From Limnohabitans sp. 103DPR2 (GTDB taxonomy: Bacteria > Pseudomonadota > Gammaproteobacteria > Burkholderiales > Burkholderiaceae_C): DNA of 64,000 nucleotides. Of the stretch, positions 43,016 to 50,717 are shown piece by piece. The notes under the pieces were generated by a model. It saw nothing but the letters and a program-made list of their open reading frames with translations, was not told where the DNA came from and did not search any database. Position numbers and translations under genes: made by a program. Location of the stretch: positions 434,001 through 498,000 of the forward strand of contig NZ_CP011834.1 of assembly GCF_001412575.1 (NCBI RefSeq). The letters run 5' to 3'. Positions within the stretch are counted from its first letter, which is position 1. Each line of letters begins with the position of its first letter.

Positions 43016-44110
43016 TTGCGCCCCTTAGCTTACTTTTCCCAAATAGCCCTGACCCTGCTGGTTGCAGTGGCCTCAGCGCTGCTGTGTGTTTGGTTGCGCA
43101 CGCCCATTCCTTGGATGTTGGGGCCCTTGTTGGGCGTGGCTGCTTTTTCCATTGCTGGAACGCCCATGCGCAGTTCTGGCTATTTGCGCAATGTGGGCCA
43201 GTGGGTCATTGGTGCGGCTTTGGGTTTGTACTTCACTGCTGAAGTGGGGCAACTGGTGGTGGGTTTGTGGTGGGCCATTGTGCTGGGCATCCTGTGGGCC
43301 TTGGCCATGGGGTACGGCTTTGGTTTGTGGTTGCAACATCGAAGTGCCGCAGATTTGCCCGAGTTGTCTGCCCGCGATTTGCGCGCCACCACCTATTTTG
43401 CAGGCGCCATTGGCGGTGCCTCTGAGATGGCCTTGTTGGCCGATCGCAACCGCGCCAGGACCGACTTGGTCGCTGCTTCGCACAGCTTGCGTTTGGTCTT
43501 GGTGGTGGTCTGTTTGCCATTTGGCATGCAGTGGTTTCAGTCGCACTGGGGTTTGCATGTCAACAGCAGTTTGTTGCCCGGACCGCGTTTGCTCCAATGG
43601 CCCGGTATCTTTTATTTAGCCCTGGCCACTGGTGCTGGGGCTTTGCTGATGCAGGCACTCAAACGCAACAACCCTTGGTTCATGGGGCCCTTGCTTGTGG
43701 CCATGGGCCTCACGCTGAATGGCGTTCAGTGGACCGCCGTGTCGTCTGAAATGTCCAACATGGCACAGCTCTTCATTGGCATCAGTTTGGGTGTTCGCTT
43801 CAAGCGAGAGTTTGTGCGCACGGCACCCAAATGGTTGTTGTCAGTGGCCATCGGCACGCTGGGCATGATTTTCGCGTCTGTGGTGTTTGGCTGGGCCTTG
43901 GCATGGGGCACAGGTTTGCATCCAGCCACCCTGATCTTGGGAACCTCGCCTGGCGGCATTGCCGAAATGGCCATCACGGCCAAGGTGCTGGAGTTGGGCG
44001 CACCGGTGGTGACCGCTTTTCAGGTGTGCCGTTTGATTGCCGTGTTGTTGATCGTGGCGCCGCTGTACAAGTGGGTGGCAGTGCCAGAGCAAACCGAGCG
44101 GACTGATTGA
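43016..44110 (+). CDS. AbrB-family (duplicated) membrane protein, putative transporter
   Basis: The 364-residue membrane protein has two similar halves of about five segments each. Each half holds a TPIPWMLGPLLGVAAF / NNPWFMGPLLVAMGL motif and a later GGASEMALLADR / GTSPGGIAEMAITAKV motif. This is the AbrB-type membrane family, historically misnamed ammonia monooxygenase or transcriptional regulator. Its transport substrate is unknown. The start is TTG with GGTGAG 6 nt upstream; no ATG is available in frame nearby. Confidence 0.85.
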   Translation: MRPLAYFSQIALTLLVAVASALLCVWLRTPIPWMLGPLLGVAAFSIAGTPMRSSGYLRNVGQWVIGAALGLYFTAEVGQLVVGLWWAIVLGILWALAMGYGFGLWLQHRSAADLPELSARDLRATTYFAGAIGGASEMALLADRNRARTDLVAASHSLRLVLVVVCLPFGMQWFQSHWGLHVNSSLLPGPRLLQWPGIFYLALATGAGALLMQALKRNNPWFMGPLLVAMGLTLNGVQWTAVSSEMSNMAQLFIGISLGVRFKREFVRTAPKWLLSVAIGTLGMIFASVVFGWALAWGTGLHPATLILGTSPGGIAEMAITAKVLELGAPVVTAFQVCRLIAVLLIVAPLYKWVAVPEQTERTD

Positions 44111-44138
44111 ACGCAGTGAGCTGAAGCCAAGTGCTGAA

Positions 44139-44420
44139 TCAGTGAACCACCACAGGCTGTTGGGCCAAGCCTGTGTATTTTTCCAAAGTGTCTTCGACTT
44201 CTTCTTGGGTGGGCGTGTTTTGTTGCCAAGCCTGAATGTGCATCTGGAACATCTCTGCCCAAGAGCCATCCAAGTAGACTTCTTTGCCCGAACGTTTGTC
44301 GACAATTTCAAAGCCGTGTCGCTCAAGCACAGGGGCTTTGGGCGTTGTGCTTTCTTCACCTGTGTCGTTGGCCAACACATGCATGACGGCAAAAGATTCG
44401 GATTCGTACAACAAGTTCAT
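44139..44420 (-). CDS. DUF3567-family small protein
   Basis: The 93-residue protein, MNLLYESESFAVMHVLAND, matches the DUF3567 family that is largely confined to Burkholderiales. The middle part, FEIVDKRSGKEVYLDGSWAE, is followed by an acidic helical C-terminus. It has no membrane segment or known catalytic motif and its function is unknown. It is convergent with the AbrB-family gene (28-bp gap). A short inverted repeat TTGAAA/TTTCAA lies in the 73-bp region upstream. Confidence 0.85.
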   Translation of the reverse strand: MNLLYESESFAVMHVLANDTGEESTTPKAPVLERHGFEIVDKRSGKEVYLDGSWAEMFQMHIQAWQQNTPTQEEVEDTLEKYTGLAQQPVVVH

Positions 44421-44493
44421 GGTGACATTCTGTCTTAAGTCGGTCCCAAATAGATAGGGGCATTGAAATTATTTTCAAGCCCTGTTGCGTGAC

Positions 44494-45636
44494 TTAATCG
44501 GGCAGAGCGGCCAGGGCTTCTGAGCTGCGCATTTCCATGTCAATGAAATTGCCAGAGGTTTGTGTGATTTTGATGCGCGCAGGCAAACCGCCTTTGGCTT
44601 TGGCCAGCCACATCTCTATTTGACTGTCGAATTTGCCGCGGGGCAAACACACCCAGCGCTGGGTTTCCAGTCGGTCGCCGTTGACGTCGATGAACTCATC
44701 GGCTTTGTAGGTGAGGGTCCAATTGACGGCGTCTCGTGCCGTGGCTGTTTGAACGTTCAATTCGGCACCGGGTGCAAAGCTTTGCGCCGACACAGTGGCC
44801 GCCATTTGAATAAACAAGCTCACTTGGTCTTGGGCCCCAGGCAGCAAAGGGGCGCTGGGCAGATTGCCGCTGAAGCTGATCTTTTGGGTGTCGGTCTCAA
44901 AATGCGCTGCACGCTCGCCGCGCCAACTGTCTGAGTAGCGGGTAGGGGCCAAACCGTTTTCGGAGAGCTGGCCCACACTGCGCCAGACGCGACTGCCCAC
45001 CAAAAAAGCTTTGACACGCAACTCTGCTTCGTAGGCTTTCGGCAAAGCCGTCCCCGCTTTGGCTTGCCATTTGAGTGAGCCCGATGCGTGATAGTTGAGG
45101 CCACGCTCTTGCCCTGTCAATTTGTAATTGATTTGCGTGTTGTCTGGAAAGTTGCCCACCTTGGCCACCAGTGCCGATGCGTTGGGCGATGCTGGTTTGA
45201 TCGTTGGCTCAGCCAGGGTGACGGTGGGCGGCTCCGTGATGTCTTTGGGGGTGGCGATGCCGGTGGGCAATTCGGCTGGGTTGTCGGCTGGGTTGTCGGG
45301 TGGGTTGTCGGGTGGCGTGGGCAGTGCAGCCGATGCCACGGCTTGCATGCCTGCGTCTTGCGACTGTTGCGAATGCGGCATGGCCTCGCGTGCGGGCGCT
45401 CGCGGTACGGGGCGAGCGACTGGAGGCGCTGGCACGGCTGAGTCCAACTTGGGTTGGGCCATCTCAGTGCTGAGCACGCGTGTTTGCAAGGGCCCCAATT
45501 TTTGCGAATCAGGCTGCAAGTGCCACATGTTGGACCCTGATGAAACCAGCAAGACAAAGTGCAACGCAGCCACCCCAACACCCAAAGCCAGCAAATGCTG
45601 GCGCTTTGGCAGGGTGCTTGAAATGGCGACGGTCAT
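44494..45636 (-). CDS. DUF3108-domain periplasmic protein with N-terminal anchor
   Basis: The 380-residue protein has a membrane anchor at about residues 14-34 (LLALGVGVAALHFVLLVSS). A Pro/Ala-rich linker at about 60-150 follows, then a DUF3108 domain at 165-375 (INYKLTGQERGLNYHASGSL, and RWVCLPRGKFDSQIEMWLAK). DUF3108 proteins are predicted beta-rich envelope proteins of unknown function. The linker contains a short tandem repeat DNP unit. Its upstream region of 168 bp is shared with a divergent FAH-family gene. Confidence 0.85.
   Translation of the reverse strand: MTVAISSTLPKRQHLLALGVGVAALHFVLLVSSGSNMWHLQPDSQKLGPLQTRVLSTEMAQPKLDSAVPAPPVARPVPRAPAREAMPHSQQSQDAGMQAVASAALPTPPDNPPDNPADNPAELPTGIATPKDITEPPTVTLAEPTIKPASPNASALVAKVGNFPDNTQINYKLTGQERGLNYHASGSLKWQAKAGTALPKAYEAELRVKAFLVGSRVWRSVGQLSENGLAPTRYSDSWRGERAAHFETDTQKISFSGNLPSAPLLPGAQDQVSLFIQMAATVSAQSFAPGAELNVQTATARDAVNWTLTYKADEFIDVNGDRLETQRWVCLPRGKFDSQIEMWLAKAKGGLPARIKITQTSGNFIDMEMRSSEALAALPD
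45274..45309. repeat. Three tandem 12-bp repeats inside the DUF3108 gene
   Basis: Three copies of a 12-bp unit, GGCTGGGTTGTC twice and GGGTGGGTTGTC once, lie head to tail and continue as a partial fourth copy. On the coding strand they give PPDNPPDNPADNPAELP in the periplasmic linker. Being in frame and a multiple of three, copy-number changes would alter only linker length. Confidence 0.85.
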
Positions 45637-45804
45637 GTCAAAGGGGCATGGGTAGCAGTTAGGGAAATGGAGGGGTTTCTTAAATTTTAGGGCCGTGCAG
45701 ATTGGTTAAACTGAAGTGTGGCTTTGAATCCATTGCAAATGTTGCAAAGTGCTCCCAAACTGCCCTTGAAGCCAGCCCACTGAACATCAATTTCGAGACT
45801 CAAC

Positions 45805-46815
45805 ATGAAATTAGCGACATACAAAGACGGATCCCGTGACGGTCAACTGGTGGTGGTATCCCGCGACCTCAGCACAGCCCATTATGCGACGGGCATTGCC
45901 CAGCGCTTGCAGCAAGTCTTAGACGATTGGAATTTCCTAGCCCCCCAGCTGGAGGACCTTTATCAAACGCTCAATTCTGGGAAAGCGCGCCACGCGTTTC
46001 CCTTCGATCCCAAACAGTGCATGGCACCCCTTCCGCGCGCTTATCAGTGGGCCGACGGCTCTGCGTACTTGAATCACGTGGAATTGGTTCGTGCTTCTCG
46101 CAGCTCTGAAGTGCCGCAGAGTTTTTACAGTGACCCCCTCATGTACCAAGGTGGCAGCGATGATTTCATCGGCCCTTGCGATCCAGTGGTGTGCCGCGAT
46201 GAAGCTTTTGGCATCGATTTCGAAGCCGAAATTGCCGTGATCACGGGCGACGTGCCCATGGGCGTCACGCCCGAAAACGCGTTGGATGGCATTCGCTTGG
46301 TCATGCTGGCCAACGACGTCAGCTTGCGCAACCTCATTCCCAACGAGTTGGCCAAAGGTTTTGGTTTCTTCCAAAGCAAACCTGCAACAGCCTTCAGCCC
46401 AGTGGCCGTGACCTTGGACGAGTTGGGTGATGCATGGGACCAGGGGCGCATCAACCTGACCATGCAATCCACTTGGAATGGTCGCAAAGTTGGCATGTGC
46501 GAAGCTGGCCCCGAAATGACTTTCCACTTTGGTCAATTGATTGCGCACATTGGCAAAACACGCAATGTGCGAGCGGGCTCCATTGTGGGCAGCGGCACGG
46601 TCAGCAACAAAAGCGTCGATGTCAATGGCAAGCCTGAGTGGGCCAAAGGTTACAGCTGTATCGCTGAAAAGCGCGCCATCGAAACCATATTAGATGGCAA
46701 GCCCAGCACCGAGTTCATGAAATTTGGCGACACCATTCGCATCGAGATGAAAGGTGCCGATGGTCAAAGCGTGTTTGGCGCCATTGACCAGCAAATTACG
46801 CCGCTCACGCCTTGA
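45805..46815 (+). CDS. Fumarylacetoacetate hydrolase-family protein
   Basis: The 336-residue protein belongs to the FAH superfamily and resembles the bacterial two-domain form. It has MKLATYKDGSRDGQLVVVSRD at the N-terminus and MYQGGSDDFIGPCDPV. The metal-ligand region FGIDFEAEIAVITGDVPMG follows, then ANDVSLRNLIPNELAKGFGFFQSKP and IVGSGTVSNKSV. It may hydrolyse fumarylacetoacetate or a related diketo acid. No tyrosine-catabolism genes are adjacent. It is divergent from the DUF3108 gene. Confidence 0.9.
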   Translation: MKLATYKDGSRDGQLVVVSRDLSTAHYATGIAQRLQQVLDDWNFLAPQLEDLYQTLNSGKARHAFPFDPKQCMAPLPRAYQWADGSAYLNHVELVRASRSSEVPQSFYSDPLMYQGGSDDFIGPCDPVVCRDEAFGIDFEAEIAVITGDVPMGVTPENALDGIRLVMLANDVSLRNLIPNELAKGFGFFQSKPATAFSPVAVTLDELGDAWDQGRINLTMQSTWNGRKVGMCEAGPEMTFHFGQLIAHIGKTRNVRAGSIVGSGTVSNKSVDVNGKPEWAKGYSCIAEKRAIETILDGKPSTEFMKFGDTIRIEMKGADGQSVFGAIDQQITPLTP

Positions 46816-46833
46816 GTTGCAAAGAACGACAGT

Positions 46834-46859
46834 CCTTGCTCAAAGGGTTTTGAGCAAGG
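46834..46859. terminator. Hairpin between convergent FAH and marC genes
   Basis: CCTTGCTCAAA pairs perfectly with TTTGAGCAAGG over 11 bp around the loop GGGT. The stem overlaps the last codons of marC and lies 18 bp beyond the FAH stop. No T-run follows on either strand, so it may be a weak terminator or a 3'-end stabiliser. Confidence 0.5.
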
Positions 46860-47433
46860 CTTTCAAACCTTGGATGAACATCTCAATCGAGATGGCCACC
46901 AAGATCAAACCCATCAGGCGCTCAAATGCACTGACCACGCTGTCGCCAACCAAACGTTGCAAGCGTTCAGCCAGCAACAAGACCACCGCACACACCAGCA
47001 TGGTGACACTCAGGGCACCAACCCATTCAAGTCTTCTATCCGGCGCTTGACTGACCAGCAACAGCACAGTGGCCAAGGCAGAAGGTCCTGCCAAAGCTGG
47101 AATGGCCAGTGGCACGATGAGTGGCTCGCGCGTGGGCAAGCTGTTGACGCGATCAGTGGGTGGAAAGATCATTCGCAGGGCAATCAAAAACAGCACCACT
47201 GCGCCTGCAATTTGCAGGGACACATCACTCAGGTTCATGGCCTTCAGAAAGGACTGACCCACAAACATGAAGGCGAGCAAGATGCAAAAAGCGATGAACA
47301 CTTCGCGCACAATGACGCGCGCCCGCCTCTCTGGCGGCACTGCCTTGAGGCTGTTCACAAACACAGGAATATTGCCAAGAGGATCGGTGATCAGCAGCAA
47401 CAAAATGGTGGCCGAAGCAAAAGTGTGGGTCAT
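46840..47433 (-). CDS. MarC-family integral membrane protein
   Basis: The 197-residue protein has six predicted membrane segments. It carries the family signature LLITDPLGNIPVFVNSLKAVP near the N-terminus, VPLAIPALAGPSALATVLLL in the middle, and RLMGLILVAISIEMFIQGLK at the end. MarC proteins were once linked to antibiotic resistance but this was later disputed; their role is unknown. The last codons form part of a stem-loop shared with the convergent FAH gene. Confidence 0.92.
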   Translation of the reverse strand: MTHTFASATILLLLITDPLGNIPVFVNSLKAVPPERRARVIVREVFIAFCILLAFMFVGQSFLKAMNLSDVSLQIAGAVVLFLIALRMIFPPTDRVNSLPTREPLIVPLAIPALAGPSALATVLLLVSQAPDRRLEWVGALSVTMLVCAVVLLLAERLQRLVGDSVVSAFERLMGLILVAISIEMFIQGLKALLKTL

Positions 47434-47503
47434 CGTCTACTCACAAGAACAATGACCCAAGCATAGCAGTGCGCAGCCGAGGCGGCGATAAGCGACAGGT
47501 GAC

Positions 47504-47878
47504 TTAGATCTGTGTTGGATCTGCCGCCATGGCGTCAAACTTTTTAAAGTACTGGCGTGCCATGGCCACCAACTGCGCATCCGTGGGGTGGTCGCTGGCA
47601 ATGCTGCCCACGACGATTTGGGACAGTGCAGCAGCGTGTTGCACGTACCAGTCTTTGAACTGTTGACGCGTGAGGCCAGGGCCGGTGAGCAAGACCTCGT
47701 GGCAGTCTTTGACAGCCTTGGCGATGTTAGCAAAGTAGGCGCTCATGTCCGTTGATTTGCCTTGGTGTTTGTGTTGCGATTTGGAATGAATGCGCTGGGT
47801 CGTCGCATGGTCGCGGTCAAAAAATGCAATGTGGGCTTCTTGATGGTCAAGCCATACGACCGCGTGAAATGTAATCAC
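47504..47878 (-). CDS. eRF1-domain-like (baeRF-type) small protein
   Basis: The 124-residue protein starts with HAVVWLDHQEAHIAFFDRD, the opening of small proteins usually named translational machinery proteins, with an archaeo-eukaryotic release-factor-like middle domain. HEVLLTGPGLTRQQFKDWY and a short helical tail follow. The GGQ motif of true release factors is absent. The function is not established. It lies 24 bp after the DksA-like gene on the same strand, suggesting one transcript. Confidence 0.75.
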   Translation of the reverse strand: MITFHAVVWLDHQEAHIAFFDRDHATTQRIHSKSQHKHQGKSTDMSAYFANIAKAVKDCHEVLLTGPGLTRQQFKDWYVQHAAALSQIVVGSIASDHPTDAQLVAMARQYFKKFDAMAADPTQI

Positions 47879-47902
47879 AGATAACTCCTTGAAGTGAATG
47901 AA

Positions 47903-48289
47903 TCAATGTAAAGCCGCATTAGGGCCTGCCAATTTTTCTGCGCCAGCTTGGCATTCAATGCAGCGCATGGCCGCAGGGAATGCCAGCAATCGTGTGATGG
48001 GGATTTCCACTTCACAGTCTTGACAAATTCCGTAGGTGCCTTTGGTGATGCGGCCGAGTGCATCTTCAATGGCCTCGAGCTCGGCTACATTGTGTTCTTG
48101 CATGGCAAAAGCCGTGTCACGTTCGGTCATGTTTTGTGCATGCGATTGTTCGGCCGCAGACAACTGGGCTGAAGCCGCTTCTGCGCGGCCACTCAAGCCG
48201 CCTCGCTCTTGCTTGATTTTTTCAAGCAACTGAACTTTTTGAGCCAGCAACAGCTGCCGAAGAGATTCTTTTTGAAGATCGTTTTTCAT
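47903..48289 (-). CDS. TraR/DksA-family C4 zinc-finger protein
   Basis: The 128-residue protein has a predicted coiled-coil N-terminus (about 1-85) and a C4 zinc finger with CQDC near residue 88 and CIEC near 109, in ITKGTYGICQDCEVEIPITRLLAFPAAMRC. DksA-type proteins enter the RNA polymerase secondary channel. The coiled-coil tip lacks a clear DxxDxA motif, so activity may differ from DksA. I chose the second ATG at 48289 because AGGA lies 7 nt upstream of it but only 1 nt from the first ATG (48295). Confidence 0.88.
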   Translation of the reverse strand: MKNDLQKESLRQLLLAQKVQLLEKIKQERGGLSGRAEAASAQLSAAEQSHAQNMTERDTAFAMQEHNVAELEAIEDALGRITKGTYGICQDCEVEIPITRLLAFPAAMRCIECQAGAEKLAGPNAALH

Positions 48290-48398
48290 GACCATTTCCT
48301 AATGAAGGCAGGAGGCTTTGCGGTTTTGCGCCTGCTGACCACCTTGAGATCATCGTAGGCAGACTGAAGCGGGGTGGTATTGATGCACGTCATGAAAG

Positions 48399-48414
48399 CA
48401 TTCAAGCTTGAATG
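48399..48414. promoter_or_regulatory. 16-bp perfect palindrome upstream of crotonase gene
   Basis: CATTCAAGCTTGAATG is an exact 16-bp palindrome within the 180-bp divergent region between the DksA-like and crotonase genes. It lies 55 bp before the crotonase start. TATAAA (48435-48440 region) lies between it and the ATG, so it could be an upstream operator or activator site. The binding protein is unknown. Confidence 0.4.
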
Positions 48415-48469
48415 ACTTCCGAGGACAATACAGATGCTATAAATTGACACCCATTCATCAGGAGACCCT

Positions 48470-49288
48470 ATGACGCAGGCCGTTGACTACAGCAGATACC
48501 AAACCCTTCGCATCACCCGCAGAGGTGTCAACGGTGGCGTGTTGGACATTCAAATGAAAGCCGACGGCCCAGGCGGCAATGGCAAATTGCCCACGGCTGG
48601 GCACGACGGACATTGGGAGTTGGCCGAAATTTGGCGCGATGTGTCGCGCGATGACACCGTGCGTGCAGCGGTGCTCCGCGGTGAAGGACTGGGCTTCTCG
48701 GGTGGCGGCGACTTAAAGTTGGTCGAAGACATGGCGCGTGATTTTGATGTTCGTAGTCGCGTCTGGAAAGAGGCACGCGATTTGGTCTACAACGTGATCA
48801 ATTGTGACAAGCCCATTGTCAGTGCCATGCACGGCCCTGCGGTCGGCGCTGGTTTGGTAGCGGGCTTGTTGGCCGACATTTCAATTGCCACCAAGACGGC
48901 CAAAATTGTGGATGGCCACACGCGCTTGGGCGTGGCTGCAGGTGACCATGCGGCCATCATTTGGCCTTTGCTCTGTGGCATGGCCAAGGCCAAATACTAT
49001 TTGTTGTTGTGCGAGCCGGTCAGTGGTGAAGAAGCCGAGCGCATGGGCTTGGTGTCGTTGGCAGTGGAAGAGGCAGAGTTGCTTTCCAAAGCCTACGAAG
49101 TGGCCGACAGATTGGCCTCAGGCAGTCAAACGGCCATTCGGTGGACCAAGTATGCTTTGAACAATTGGTTACGCCAAGCAGGTCCAACGTTCGACGCTTC
49201 ATTGGCCTTGGAGTTCATGGGCTTTGCAGGACCCGATGTCCAAGAAGGGGTGGCCAGCTTGCGTGCTCGCCGCCCACCCAAGTATTAA
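48470..49288 (+). CDS. Enoyl-CoA hydratase/isomerase-family protein
   Basis: The 272-residue crotonase-fold protein has oxyanion-hole segments [20 protein letters not shown] near residue 66 and [21 protein letters not shown] near 120. The usual Glu in the second catalytic region is replaced in [17 protein letters not shown], so the reaction may be an isomerisation or thioester hydrolysis rather than hydration. CAGGAG stands 5 nt before the ATG. No fatty-acid genes are adjacent, and the specific substrate is unknown. Confidence 0.87.
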   Translation: MTQAVDYSRYQTLRITRRGVNGGVLDIQMKADGPGGNGKLPTAGHDGHWELAEIWRDVSRDDTVRAAVLRGEGLGFSGGGDLKLVEDMARDFDVRSRVWKEARDLVYNVINCDKPIVSAMHGPAVGAGLVAGLLADISIATKTAKIVDGHTRLGVAAGDHAAIIWPLLCGMAKAKYYLLLCEPVSGEEAERMGLVSLAVEEAELLSKAYEVADRLASGSQTAIRWTKYALNNWLRQAGPTFDASLALEFMGFAGPDVQEGVASLRARRPPKY

Positions 49289-49310
49289 GGTTCAGCTTCG
49301 AAGCCATGTT

Positions 49311-49961
49311 TCAGGGCTTGCTTGTCATGCGCGCCATGAAGAGCTCGTTGCTTGCTTTGCGATCAGCATGCACGCGTTGCATGCTGGGTCTTTCTGCCCA
49401 CATCTTCATGTAGGCTTTGACGGGCAAGTCCGCCAAGAAGTCACGGCCATAGATGGTTTTGGTGGCGGCCGTGATCACTGGCAAGTGAACAGCAGCGGTG
49501 CAGTCGGCCAAGGTCATTTCTGCGCCGGCAATGAAAGGCTTGAACTGCGCCAAGGTGGCAAAGGCCGCCACGTTTTTCTCAAGCTGCGCACCAATTTTTT
49601 CTTTGGTGGCATCGCTGACCTTGCCGCCAAAGAAAGCCTCTGGATACAAATTGCGCGCAAGCAATTCCAAGTGCAAGTCCAAGAACGTCATCAACTCGCG
49701 CACTTTGGCAGCAGCAAAGGGGTCTTGGGGCATCAAGGGGTGGGCGGGATAGGCTTGCTCGATGTATTCCACCATCACAGTCGATTCGCACAGGTTGCCG
49801 TGTTCTGTTTTCAAATAAGGCACTTTGCCCAACGGACTGCCCAATGGGTCTGTTTCGCCCACCCAAACCAACTCTTCTTCAAAGGCCACGCCCTTTTCAA
49901 GCAGCGCCAATTTAACTTTGTTGTGATAGTTGCTGGCGCCAAAGCCGCAGAGTTTCAGCAT
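49311..49961 (-). CDS. Glutathione S-transferase-family protein
   Basis: The 216-residue protein has a thioredoxin-like N-terminal domain, KLCGFGASNYHNKVKLALLEKG, with GKVPYLKTEHGNLCESTVMVEYIE as the glutathione-binding cis-Pro and Glu-Ser segment. An all-helical C-terminal domain follows with MTLADCTAAVHLPV. The start MLKLCGFGAS has GGAG about 8 nt upstream; earlier ATGs in frame lack one. It converges with the crotonase gene. Confidence 0.9.
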   Translation of the reverse strand: MLKLCGFGASNYHNKVKLALLEKGVAFEEELVWVGETDPLGSPLGKVPYLKTEHGNLCESTVMVEYIEQAYPAHPLMPQDPFAAAKVRELMTFLDLHLELLARNLYPEAFFGGKVSDATKEKIGAQLEKNVAAFATLAQFKPFIAGAEMTLADCTAAVHLPVITAATKTIYGRDFLADLPVKAYMKMWAERPSMQRVHADRKASNELFMARMTSKP

Positions 49962-50074
49962 GTCGTGTCTCCTCATTAGAAAGCGCAAGCTTATGCGCTG
50001 CGCTGACGATTTGGCGTCTCCAAGTTGACGCGATTTGGCGATGCGTTAAGCTTATACCCAAGACCTTTCTCTAG

Positions 50075-50096
50075 GAGCGACCCATGAGCGACCCAT
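50075..50096. repeat. 11-bp tandem duplication spanning the phaM start codon
   Basis: GAGCGACCCAT occurs twice head to tail. The first copy begins within the Shine-Dalgarno AGGAG and ends in the AT of the ATG; the second gives codons 2-4. Only one copy yields an ATG followed by a good ribosome-binding site, so the duplication may have set the present start. Confidence 0.9.
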
Positions 50097-50704
50097 CTGC
50101 CTTCGGATTTGGAAAATTTGTACCTGGTTTTGATTTTTTACAAAACCTGGGGCAAGCGGCCAACCCTGGTGCGACAGGCTCGCCCCAAGGCATGCCCAAC
50201 ATGGCCAGTTGGGTCGCACCCACACTGAACATCGAAGAGTTGGACAAACGTATTCAAGAACTCAAAACAGTTCAGTTTTGGTTAGAGCAAAACACCAACG
50301 CACTCAAGGCCACCATTCAAGCCTTGGAAGTTCAAAAGATGACCTTGTCCACATTGCAAGGCATGAATGTCAACATGGCCGATTTGGCCAAGGCCTTCAC
50401 TGCCAAAATGCCAGATCTGAATCCAGTCAAAGACACGGCAACAAGCCAAGCAGCAACAAGCGCCGCTGAAGGGGCGACAGAAGCTTCTGCAGAAGCCCCC
50501 GAAAAACCAGCGGTCGATCCCATGCAATGGTGGGGCTCGCTGACGCAGCAATTTCAAAACATCGCAGCGGCGGCTGTCAAGGACGTTGCGGCAAAGGCCA
50601 TGAAAGATGCGCCTAAACCAGTGCGAAAGAAAACAGCCGCCAAAAAAGCACGCCCTTCTCGCGCTAAAAATGCGGGTGCTGCCGCACCATCAAGCGCCAT
50701 CTAA
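50084..50704 (+). CDS. phaM: PhaM-family polyhydroxyalkanoate granule protein
   Basis: PhaM binds PHA granules and DNA, activates PHA synthase and helps distribute granules at division (known from Cupriavidus necator). The 206-residue product has the family N-terminus FGFGKFVPGFDFLQNLG and APTLNIEELDKRIQELKTVQ, followed by a coiled coil to about residue 95. An Ala/Thr/Glu linker leads to MQWWGSLTQQFQNIA, and a Lys/Ala-rich histone-like tail (KTAAKKARPSRAK) can bind DNA. PHA synthesis genes are not in the window. Confidence 0.9.
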   Translation: MSDPSAFGFGKFVPGFDFLQNLGQAANPGATGSPQGMPNMASWVAPTLNIEELDKRIQELKTVQFWLEQNTNALKATIQALEVQKMTLSTLQGMNVNMADLAKAFTAKMPDLNPVKDTATSQAATSAAEGATEASAEAPEKPAVDPMQWWGSLTQQFQNIAAAAVKDVAAKAMKDAPKPVRKKTAAKKARPSRAKNAGAAAPSSAI

Positions 50705-50717
50705 GATCACCCACCTC

